The position numbers were made by a program, and so were the translations under genes. From Alphaproteobacteria bacterium UBA5343 (GTDB taxonomy: Bacteria > Pseudomonadota > Alphaproteobacteria > RF32 > UBA5343): a stretch of DNA of 11,835 bases. Positions 6,056-11,835 of this stretch are shown one piece after another. The notes below the pieces were generated by a model. That model saw only the letters and a list, made by a program, of their open reading frames with translations, did no database searches and was not told the origin of the DNA. The stretch is from positions 1 to 11,835 of the forward strand of contig DHQH01000036.1 in NCBI GenBank assembly GCA_002410125.1, written 5' to 3'. The first letter of the stretch is position 1. The number at the start of each line of letters is the position of its first letter.

Positions 6056-6610
6056 ATGAAAATTTCTAAATATTTGGTCTTTGCTATAATGTTATTTTAC
6101 TCTTTTAATGCAATAGCCAAAGACAAAACAAATTATGATGAATTACTAAATAAAATAACAAAATTAGAAAATAAAATTGAACAAATGGAAGATAGAGATT
6201 ACATAAATAAAGAAGTAAGCCCCTTTATGTTTAATAGATTCCCTAGTTTTGATAGAGTGTTTGAATATCAAAATAGATTATTTGAAGATATATTTAAAGA
6301 ACATAAACAATCATCCTTTTCTATAAATAGAGAAAAAGATAAAATAACAATCAAAGCCAAAATGCCTAATATTAAAAAAGATAAGATTGATATTGAGGTA
6401 ACAAACAATATAATGACCATTAAATCTATTCAACAAAACGAAGATAAAGAAGGTAAAGTTATAAGCTCAAGATATAACAGTATATATCAACAAGTATCAT
6501 TGCCAAATAATGCAAGCATAGACAAGATAGATACTTCTTATAAGAATGAGGAGTTAATAATAAAAATTCCTCTAAAAGATCAAAAAACAAAGAAGATTAA
6601 GATTAAATAA
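6056..6610 (+). CDS. Exported small heat-shock protein-like (Hsp20 domain with signal peptide and coiled coil)
   Basis: A 184-residue protein with a Sec signal peptide at 1-21 (hydrophobic core then A-I-A before K22-D), a short coiled coil at about 27-47 and an alpha-crystallin-type domain at about 86-174. Domain marks are 'INREKDKITIKAKMPNI' (90-106), 'NNIMTIKS' (117-124), 'YQQVSLPNNASIDKI' (144-158) and 'YKNEELIIKIP' (162-172), with an I-K-I-K tail. The usual D-G-V-L is replaced by N-E-E-L, so it is a diverged member. The mature protein is strongly Lys-rich. An ATG at 6044 overlaps the TGGAGG ribosome binding site (6045-6050) and would spoil the signal peptide, so 6056 is the start. Small heat-shock proteins are normally cytosolic; this one should act in the periplasm or beyond, which is inferred only from the signal. 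It may be co-transcribed with the preceding hsp20. Confidence 0.8.
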   Translation: MKISKYLVFAIMLFYSFNAIAKDKTNYDELLNKITKLENKIEQMEDRDYINKEVSPFMFNRFPSFDRVFEYQNRLFEDIFKEHKQSSFSINREKDKITIKAKMPNIKKDKIDIEVTNNIMTIKSIQQNEDKEGKVISSRYNSIYQQVSLPNNASIDKIDTSYKNEELIIKIPLKDQKTKKIKIK

Positions 6611-6614
6611 GAAA

Positions 6615-6638
6615 AGAGAGGTGTAAAAGCACCTCTCT
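6615..6638. terminator. Terminator hairpin
   Basis: AGAGAGGTG (6615-6623) and CACCTCTCT (6630-6638) form a perfect 9-bp stem with a 6-base loop. It is followed by AAATTTTG on the + strand and TTTTC on the - strand. It lies just after the exported Hsp20 stop and ahead of the convergent acidic-protein gene, and can end both transcripts. Confidence 0.75.
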
Positions 6639-6680
6639 AAATTTTGTTATATAATAAATATTGATTGTTCAATAATTTTT

Positions 6681-6911
6681 TTATTCTTCTTCCATATAAT
6701 CTTCATCATCATAATTTTCTTCTGAATCTTCTGTGTTATAATTTTCTTCAGTAGTGTCATAGTCAAAAGATTCAGTATTAACCTCATCATCCATCGTCAC
6801 AACTTCGTTTGTTGCTTCGTAACCATAAGTATCATCATTTGCATTTGCACCAGATGTAACACTTAATGTTAAGAAAGCACTTAAAAATAAAAGTTTAAGC
6901 ACTTTGTTCAT
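6681..6911 (-). CDS. Small exported, highly acidic protein of unknown function
   Basis: A 76-residue protein with a clear Sec signal peptide, about 1-24, ending G-A-N-A before N25-D-D. The mature part is about 52 residues: 23 are Asp or Glu, six are Tyr, the rest mainly Asn, Thr and Ser, and there is no Lys, Arg or His. It should be disordered and carry a net charge near -23, as seen in cation-binding or buffering peptides; I recognise no family. It is a real gene: the signal peptide is well formed, an AAAGGA ribosome binding site lies about 10 bases ahead, a good promoter (6959-6987) precedes it and a terminator hairpin follows. Its neighbours on both sides are stress genes. Role unknown. 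Confidence 0.75.
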   Translation of the reverse strand: MNKVLKLLFLSAFLTLSVTSGANANDDTYGYEATNEVVTMDDEVNTESFDYDTTEENYNTEDSEENYDDEDYMEEE

Positions 6912-6958
6912 TTATTTGTTTCCTTTCTAAAAAAAACATATGTTGAATAACACATAAA

Positions 6959-6987
6959 ATTAGAATACTAAAAAATTAATTTGTAAA
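6959..6987 (-). promoter_or_regulatory. Promoter of the acidic exported protein
   Basis: On the - strand TTTACA (6982-6987) and TCTAAT (6959-6964) are exactly 17 bases apart. Transcription would start near 6952, giving a leader of about 40 bases. It shows the gene need not depend on read-through from the upstream regulator gene. Confidence 0.5.
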
Positions 6988-7021
6988 CATTTATTTTCGT
7001 TTGTTAGATTTTTTATAATGA

Positions 7022-7909
7022 TTAATTTTTATTATTTGTTTCTATACATATCTTAGGAGGAAAGCCAAAAAGTCTCTTGAACTCACGACTAAATTGCGAA
7101 CTACTTTCATATCCAACCTTCTGAGCAGCAATATTAACTCTTAAATTTTGTTGTTCAATCAGATTTTTAGCCTTACTTAGTTTAGCTTTTTTTACAAATT
7201 GTAATGGACTATTACCAGTAGTTTTTTTGAATAATCTATGAAAATTAGAAGCACTCATATTTGATATTTCTGCCATTTGTTCAATAGTAATATTTTCTGA
7301 TAGATTCTGATTTATAAATAATAAAGTTTCTGTTATTTTTGTAAGATGATTACCTTTGTCAGCCAATGTATAAAGCAAAGAGCCATTTTTATCTTTTAAT
7401 ATTTGATAATATAATTCTTTAATAGTATCTTTACCGAAGATTTTAGCTGTTTCTTTCTCATTAGCAGATGTTAATAATCTGAAGACACTATTTTCTATTT
7501 CTTTTGAAGTAGGTGAGGCCTGTGCTAGGCTGGCATTAGTAGATTTCTTTATTCCATTCATAAGAGTAATTTTATCAAGACTATTCCATATTTCTTGTAA
7601 AATCATACTGTCAATTTTTACTGAAATACCAAGTAGTGGCTCGTTTTTTGTGCCCAGAGATTCACACTCAAATGGTAATGGTCCTGCCAATATTAGATAA
7701 TTATTAGCACCATAATGTATTTCTTTTTTATTCAAATAACCAATTTTTTTACCCTGAAACACTATAACTATACTTGCATCATATTCTAAATATTTTCTTG
7801 GAGAATGTTCATTAAGATAAAACACTTTTACTCCTTTAATATTAGTATTAAAGGAGCCGTTTTGTTCTTTAGCTATATTTTTTATAATGTTACATATTTT
7901 CTCGTTCAT
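7022..7909 (-). CDS. yqhC: AraC-family transcriptional regulator (YqhC-like)
   Basis: A 295-residue regulator. Residues about 20-165 match the AraC_N cupin-like sensory domain, with 'EYDASIVIVFQGKKIGYLNKK' spread over 42-62 and 'LILAGPLPFECES' (72-84). Residues about 190-290 carry two helix-turn-helix units: 'IEQMAEISNMSASNFHRLFK' (209-228) and 'IAAQKVGYESSSQFSREFK' (260-278), then 'LFGFPP'. This architecture and the divergent YqhD-type gene match E. coli YqhC, which activates yqhD and dkgA in response to reactive aldehydes such as glyoxal and methylglyoxal. No Shine-Dalgarno is visible before the ATG and a TATAAT lies only 9 bases upstream, so the mRNA may be leaderless. A repeat that looks like its own binding site covers its start codon, suggesting autoregulation. 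The aldehyde signal is inferred. Confidence 0.88.
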   Translation of the reverse strand: MNEKICNIIKNIAKEQNGSFNTNIKGVKVFYLNEHSPRKYLEYDASIVIVFQGKKIGYLNKKEIHYGANNYLILAGPLPFECESLGTKNEPLLGISVKIDSMILQEIWNSLDKITLMNGIKKSTNASLAQASPTSKEIENSVFRLLTSANEKETAKIFGKDTIKELYYQILKDKNGSLLYTLADKGNHLTKITETLLFINQNLSENITIEQMAEISNMSASNFHRLFKKTTGNSPLQFVKKAKLSKAKNLIEQQNLRVNIAAQKVGYESSSQFSREFKRLFGFPPKICIETNNKN

Positions 7910-7916
7910 GATAGTT

Positions 7917-7944
7917 ATATTATATTTAAATTAATGTATTGCAA
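7917..7944 (-). promoter_or_regulatory. Promoter of the AraC-family gene
   Basis: On the - strand TTGCAA (7939-7944) precedes TAATAT (7917-7922, spacer 16) or TATAAT (7919-7924, spacer 14). Either -10 box puts the start of transcription within a few bases of the ATG. Confidence 0.45.
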
Positions 7945-8015
7945 GTAAAAAATATCCATTTGATAGTTTTAGGCATATTTTTGGTAGTAATATGTATTTA
8001 TAAAAAATATTTGAG

Positions 8016-8024
8016 TGTTATATT
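8016..8024 (+). promoter_or_regulatory. Extended -10 promoter of the yqhD-like operon
   Basis: TGT followed by TATATT forms an extended -10 element with no good -35 box, typical of an activator-dependent promoter. Transcription would start near 8031. That places the paired repeats at about -70 and -49, as for AraC sites at class II promoters. Confidence 0.4.
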
Positions 8025-8060
8025 TATCTCAATGATAATTTCAAATGGAAGGTGAACAAA

Positions 8061-9212
8061 ATGAAATCATTTATTTTTCATAATACAACAAAAATAATCT
8101 TTGGTAAAAATCAAATTTCTGAAATTACAAATAATATTCCTAAAGATAGTAAAGTTTTGGTTACTTATGGTGGAGGCTCTATAAAAAATAATGGAGTTTA
8201 CGACCAAGTAAAAACTGCCCTGAAAGATTTTGATTGGGATGAATTCTCTGGTATTGAACCAAATCCTCAATATGACACATTAGTTAAAGCAGTAAAAAAG
8301 GTAAAAGAAGAAGGTTTTAATTACTTACTGGCTGTAGGTGGTGGATCTGTAATTGATGGAACCAAGTTTATCTCTGCAGCAAGCCTTTTTGAAGGAGAAA
8401 ATGTTTGGGATATTTGTGAAAAATTTGCTCCAGTAACAAAAGCTGTTTCAATAGGTTGTGTTTTAACAATCCCTGCAACAGGTTCAGAAAGTAACTGTGG
8501 TTCTGTTGTTTCAAAAGGAGATGATAAACTATTTTTCTCATCTCCACTTGTGCGTCCTCAATTTGCTGTGCTTGACCCCGCGACTACAATATCTTTACCA
8601 GAGCGTCAAACCGCTAATGGTGTAATTGATGCTTTTGTTCATACTATGGAACAATATTGTACATATCAAACAAATTCAAAAGTTCAAGATAGATATGCCG
8701 AAGCTTTACTTATGACTTTGATTGAAGAAGGTCCTAAAGCTCTAAAAAATCCTAACGATTTAGAAACTCGTGCAAATATTATGTGGGCAGCATCTCAAGC
8801 CCTAAATGAACTAATTGCAGTGGGTGTGCCACAAGACTGGGCAACCCACATGATCGGGCATGAAATTACAGGATTATACGGTGTAGATCATGCCAGAACT
8901 TTAAGTATTGTTTACCCAGCGGTAATGAGTGTTTGTAGAAAAGAAAAAGAAGGTAAAATTCTACAATATGCCCAAAGAGTTTTTAATATCACTTCTGGAA
9001 GCAGTGATGATATTATTGATATGGCAATCACAAAAACTAAAGAATTTTTTAAAGCAATGGGTGTTCCTGTTAGCTTAAGCGAAGTTAATCTTGGAGAAAA
9101 AGATATAGAAGCTATTCTTAAAAATCTATCATCTCACAATAGATTACCTTTGGGTGAACATGGAAAAATTGACTTAGAAACTGCCAGAGAAATACTAAAA
9201 ACAGCTTTATAA
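8061..9212 (+). CDS. yqhD: NADPH-dependent iron-type alcohol/aldehyde dehydrogenase (YqhD-like)
   Basis: A 383-residue group III metal-dependent alcohol dehydrogenase, cytosolic. YqhD reduces short-chain aldehydes, including lipid-peroxidation products, glyoxal and methylglyoxal, with NADPH. Similarity to E. coli YqhD runs the full length: 'VTYGGGSIK' (34-42, NADPH site), 'SGIEPNPQYDTL' (63-74), 'LAVGGGSVIDGTKF' (90-103), 'LTIPATGSESN' (135-145) and 'GVPQDWATHMIGHE' (255-268). The four metal ligands are present as Asp190, His194, His263 and His277, each four residues before the E. coli numbers. A GTG at 8052 would add three residues but lies within the GGAAGG site (8047-8052), so the ATG at 8061 is the start. 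It is first in a four-gene operon and divergent from a YqhC-like activator. Confidence 0.95.
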   Translation: MKSFIFHNTTKIIFGKNQISEITNNIPKDSKVLVTYGGGSIKNNGVYDQVKTALKDFDWDEFSGIEPNPQYDTLVKAVKKVKEEGFNYLLAVGGGSVIDGTKFISAASLFEGENVWDICEKFAPVTKAVSIGCVLTIPATGSESNCGSVVSKGDDKLFFSSPLVRPQFAVLDPATTISLPERQTANGVIDAFVHTMEQYCTYQTNSKVQDRYAEALLMTLIEEGPKALKNPNDLETRANIMWAASQALNELIAVGVPQDWATHMIGHEITGLYGVDHARTLSIVYPAVMSVCRKEKEGKILQYAQRVFNITSGSSDDIIDMAITKTKEFFKAMGVPVSLSEVNLGEKDIEAILKNLSSHNRLPLGEHGKIDLETAREILKTAL

Positions 9213-9240
9213 TATAAAGAGGTAATTAAGGGAGTGATAT

Positions 9241-10236
9241 ATGTCAAAAAACACTACTCGTAGAAATTTTCTAAAAACTACATCATTTACAATAGGAGCA
9301 TTAGCTTTTAGTGGTGGCACTATAGCATCATTGTTTAGTAATTATGATAATTCAAAGTCTAAAGTATATTTTACAAGAGATATAAGCCCAGAAGGTATGG
9401 TGAAGGTTTATGAAGCATTAGGACAAGAGCTTCCTGGTAAAGTAGCTGTTAAATTACACTCTGGAGAACCTGGTGGGCATCATTATCCAGCCCCTAAGCT
9501 AGTAGAGAAATTAGTTAATAAAGTCAATGGTACGATAGTTGAATGCAATACTGCTTATCCTGGTAAGAGATTTGAAACAGAAAGTCATAGACAAGTAATG
9601 AAAGATCATGGTTTTGCAGATATAGCCCCTGTAGAAATTATGGATGCAGATGGAGAAGTTGTAATTTCTTGCCCAGAGAACAGTAAAAACATTAAAGAAA
9701 ATTATGTAGGTAAAGGTTTTAATAATTATGATTCATTTCTAATCCTATCTCATTTTAAAGGTCATGCTATGGGTGGCTATGGAGGAGCTCTAAAAAATAT
9801 GTCTATAGGTATAGCTTCTGCAAGTGGGAAAATGTGGATACATACAGCAGGAAAGACAAAAGATTTAAATAGTTTTGGAGAGGCATTTAAAGCCAACCAA
9901 GATAGTTTTTTAGAATCTATGGCAGAAGCTTCTGGTTCTATAATTAAAAAGTTAGGCCCTAAAAATTTAGCTTATGTGAATATAATGAACAATCTATCAA
10001 TCGATTGTGATTGTAATGGGCATCCTGCGGCACCAGAACTTGAAGATATTGGTGTTTTAGCATCTCTTGACCCTGTAGCTCTTGATCAAGCTTGTGTGGA
10101 TTTGATTTATAAGTCAGACCCTGATAAAAGTGCGTCCCTTAGAAACCGTATAGAAGAAAAACATGGTACTCACACTATAGACCATGCTGAATATTTAGGA
10201 CTTGGTAAAAAATCATATAAGATAATAAATGTATAG
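9241..10236 (+). CDS. Tat-exported DUF362 domain protein
   Basis: A 331-residue protein with a perfect twin-arginine signal, T-R-R-N-F-L-K at 6-12, followed by a hydrophobic stretch (about 15-33), so it should be folded in the cytosol and exported to the periplasm. The rest fits DUF362, with 'VAVKLHSGEPGGHHY', 'SFLILSHFKGHAMGGYGGALKN' split around the conserved H-x-K-G-H and G-G-x-G-G-A-x-K-N motifs, 'DCDCNGHP' and 'GVLASLDPVALDQACVDLI'. Many DUF362 proteins carry a ferredoxin-type 4Fe-4S domain; none is visible here, although several Cys remain, including C-x-C. Biochemical function is unknown; Tat export suggests a bound cofactor. It lies 28 bases after the YqhD-like gene and 12 before the flavodoxin, with GGGAG at 9230-9234, so it is part of the aldehyde-stress operon. 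Confidence 0.85.
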   Translation: MSKNTTRRNFLKTTSFTIGALAFSGGTIASLFSNYDNSKSKVYFTRDISPEGMVKVYEALGQELPGKVAVKLHSGEPGGHHYPAPKLVEKLVNKVNGTIVECNTAYPGKRFETESHRQVMKDHGFADIAPVEIMDADGEVVISCPENSKNIKENYVGKGFNNYDSFLILSHFKGHAMGGYGGALKNMSIGIASASGKMWIHTAGKTKDLNSFGEAFKANQDSFLESMAEASGSIIKKLGPKNLAYVNIMNNLSIDCDCNGHPAAPELEDIGVLASLDPVALDQACVDLIYKSDPDKSASLRNRIEEKHGTHTIDHAEYLGLGKKSYKIINV

Positions 10237-10248
10237 AAAGGTAAATTT

Positions 10249-10824
10249 ATGAAATTTATTCAAGGGTTAATATTAGTATTTTCGTTTTTAAATTTATTTG
10301 GAAATGAAGCAATAGCACAAGAGGTAAAAGTTGATATGAGTAACAAAAAAGTTTTAGTCGTATATTTTTCAAAAACTGGAAACACAAAGTATGTAGCAAA
10401 TCTAATCAAAGAAAAAACAAATGCAGATATATTTGAGGTAAAAGCCATTAGAGAATATTCTGATGATTATTATACTCTAACAGAAGAAGCAAAAGAAGAA
10501 CTGAATAAAAATGCTCGACCAGAGCTAGTTAATAAAATTAGCAATATAGATGACTATGATATTGTATTTATTGGTACTCCGAGTTGGTGGGGAACAATGC
10601 CTATGCCAATGTTTACTTTTATTGATAGTTATGATTTTTCGAACAAAATTATAATTCCTTTTGTAACTCATGAAGGTAGCGGTCTTGGTAGAAACGCTAG
10701 TGACATAAAATCATTAGCTCCTAATGCAAAATTATTAAAAGATTTAGCTATCAGAGGTAGTAGTGTAAGAACTTCTTCAGCAGAAGGAGATATTACAGAA
10801 TGGTTAAGTGGTCTTGGTTTTTAA
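10249..10824 (+). CDS. Flavodoxin with N-terminal signal peptide
   Basis: A 191-residue flavodoxin-fold protein binding FMN for electron transfer or quinone/substrate reduction. The phosphate-binding loop is 'SKTGNT' (41-46) after 'KKVLVVYF'; the isoalloxazine loop is 'GTPSWWGTMPMP' (109-120); 'THEGSGLGRNASDI' and a final 'EWLSGLGF' fit the flavodoxin_4 group. The first 23 residues look like a Sec signal peptide ending A-I-A before Q24-E, so the main product would be periplasmic. Met30, directly before the flavodoxin fold, has GAGG (10321-10324) 11 bases ahead and could be a second start giving a cytosolic form. The AAAGG site at 10237-10241 supports the upstream start. It lies in the middle of the YqhD-like operon, so it probably supplies or receives electrons in the same stress response. 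The partner is not known. Confidence 0.88.
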   Translation: MKFIQGLILVFSFLNLFGNEAIAQEVKVDMSNKKVLVVYFSKTGNTKYVANLIKEKTNADIFEVKAIREYSDDYYTLTEEAKEELNKNARPELVNKISNIDDYDIVFIGTPSWWGTMPMPMFTFIDSYDFSNKIIIPFVTHEGSGLGRNASDIKSLAPNAKLLKDLAIRGSSVRTSSAEGDITEWLSGLGF

Positions 10825-10845
10825 AAGAATATAAAGGAGATGATT

Positions 10846-11823
10846 ATGAAAAACAGAAAACTTGGAAGCAATGGATTAGAAGTTTCTGAAATCGGCTTTG
10901 GTTGTATGGGACTTAGTTTTGGTTATGGCCCAGCAACAGATAATAAAAAAGCTATAAACTTAATTAGAGAAGCTTTTGATAATGGTGTTAATTTTTTTGA
11001 TACAGCAGAATGTTATGGTCCTTTTACTAATGAGTTAGTAGTTGGAGAGGCGTTAAAACCAATAAGGGATAAAGTTGTTATTGCAACTAAGTTTGGTTTT
11101 CAAGATGGAGACTCCCATAAACCTCAAGATAGTAGCCCTACAAGGATTAGAATTGTTATTGAGGAATCACTAAAAAGATTGCAAACAGATTATGTGGATT
11201 TGTTCTATCAACACAGGGTTGATCCCAATGTTCCTATAGAAGATGTTGCAGGCACAGTGAAAGATTTAATAAAAGAGGGTAAAGTTAAATATTTTGGTAT
11301 GTCTGAAGCTAGTGTTGAAACTATTCTCCAAGCACATAAAATTCAACCAGTTTCTGCTATCCAAAGTGAATATTCTATGTGGTGGAGAGAACCAGAAAAA
11401 GAGCTGTTACCAGCACTTGAAGAACTTGGAATTGGTTTTGTACCATTTAGTCCTTTAGGTAAAGGTTTTCTTACAGGTACAATAGATATGAACAATAAAT
11501 TTGGTTCAGACGATTTTCGTAGTATAGTTCCTCGTTTCCAAGAAGAAGCTATTAAGGCAAACCAAGAGTTAATAGAAATAATAAAAAGGGTTGCTAAAGA
11601 TAAAGGTGCAACACCAGCTCAAATTGCTTTAGTTTGGCTAAGATATCAAAAATCTTGGATTGTTCCTATTCCAGGGACTACAAAAAGTGAGAGATTGAAT
11701 GAAAATATAGGTTCTGTAAATGTAGAACTTAGTGTTGATGAGTTGAACAATATAAATAACTCTCTTTCAAAAATTACTATTTTAGGGGATAGATATCCAA
11801 AACACCTACAAGAAAGGATCTGA
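10846..11823 (+). CDS. Aldo/keto reductase
   Basis: A 325-residue cytosolic NADPH-dependent (beta/alpha)8 reductase of aldehydes and ketones. The catalytic tetrad is complete: Asp52 and Tyr57 in 'NFFDTAECYG', Lys82 in 'ATKFGF' and His123 in 'FYQHRVDP'. The cofactor region near the C-terminus reads 'IVPIPGTTKSERLNEN'. The start 'RKLGSNGLEVSEIGFGCMGLS' (4-24) and 'SEYSMWWREPEKELLPALEELG' further on place it among AKR11/AKR13-like oxidoreductases rather than the DkgA group. An ATG at 10840 overlaps the AAAGGAG site (10833-10839), so 10846 is the start. It is the fourth gene of the operon, 21 bases after the flavodoxin, and parallels E. coli, where YqhC controls both yqhD and the aldo-keto reductase gene dkgA. 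No terminator is seen in the 12 bases left. Confidence 0.95.
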   Translation: MKNRKLGSNGLEVSEIGFGCMGLSFGYGPATDNKKAINLIREAFDNGVNFFDTAECYGPFTNELVVGEALKPIRDKVVIATKFGFQDGDSHKPQDSSPTRIRIVIEESLKRLQTDYVDLFYQHRVDPNVPIEDVAGTVKDLIKEGKVKYFGMSEASVETILQAHKIQPVSAIQSEYSMWWREPEKELLPALEELGIGFVPFSPLGKGFLTGTIDMNNKFGSDDFRSIVPRFQEEAIKANQELIEIIKRVAKDKGATPAQIALVWLRYQKSWIVPIPGTTKSERLNENIGSVNVELSVDELNNINNSLSKITILGDRYPKHLQERI

Positions 11824-11835
11824 AATCATCATATT

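Larger units (their letters stand above)
7909..8040. promoter_or_regulatory. Four TGATAGT-type repeats in the divergent regulatory region (candidate AraC-protein sites)
   Basis: Similar 8-mers occur in the same direction: TGATAGTT (7909-7916), TGATAGTT (7961-7968), TGGTAGTA (7982-7989) and TGATAATT (8033-8040). Spacings are 52, 21 and 51 bases. The two central copies are two helical turns apart, the arrangement of direct half-sites used by AraC-type activators. Confidence 0.45.

Noticed and set aside
1..11835. Mobile element, CRISPR array or tRNA genes
   Set aside because: No transposase or integrase motifs, no regularly spaced direct repeats of CRISPR type and no cloverleaf-like sequence were seen on either strand by eye.

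Overview
The window is AT-rich (roughly 30-35% GC by eye), uses the standard bacterial code (TGA is a stop) and has clear AGGAGG-type ribosome binding sites. A Tat substrate, a lipobox protein, periplasm-type sensors and a YqhC/YqhD pair point to a low-GC Gram-negative bacterium, most likely a host-associated proteobacterium. I cannot name the taxon from sequence alone. Genes are tightly packed, no gap between genes exceeds 300 bases, and I see no tRNA, rRNA, CRISPR array or insertion sequence.

Region A (1-1053, + strand) is the end of a surface-glycan operon. It holds the C-terminal part of a CDP-glycerol glycerophosphotransferase family protein and a TagD-like cytidylyltransferase, closed by a bidirectional terminator. 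Region B (1063-2661, - strand) is a four-gene operon: an EF-hand lipoprotein, an ECF sigma factor, a small one-TM protein and a one-TM periplasmic His/Met-rich protein. The last three match the CnrH/CnrY/CnrX layout for metal-responsive sigma control in size and topology, though not in gene order. Region C (2702-4872, + strand) returns to glycan genes: UDP-galactopyranose mutase, and an overlapping DUF4422 glycosyltransferase that may use its product.

Region D (4904-6911) is a set of small genes. It contains a PhnA/YjdM-like zinc-ribbon protein on the - strand with a perfect dyad over its candidate promoter. Next come two small heat-shock proteins on the + strand, the first cytosolic with an RpoH-like promoter, the second with a signal peptide and a coiled coil. 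A tiny exported, extremely acidic protein lies on the - strand.

Region E (7022-11823) is an aldehyde-stress module. A YqhC-like AraC regulator is divergent from a four-gene operon: YqhD-type NADPH alcohol/aldehyde dehydrogenase, Tat-exported DUF362 protein, flavodoxin with a Sec signal, and aldo-keto reductase. The shared intergenic region has four related TGATAGT-type repeats. Two of them are 21 bp apart at about -70 and -49 of an extended -10 promoter, as in classical AraC activation.

The most notable points are the combination of cytosolic carbonyl reductases with two exported redox-type proteins under one regulator, the exported small heat-shock protein, and the Cnr-like sigma cassette with an added EF-hand lipoprotein.
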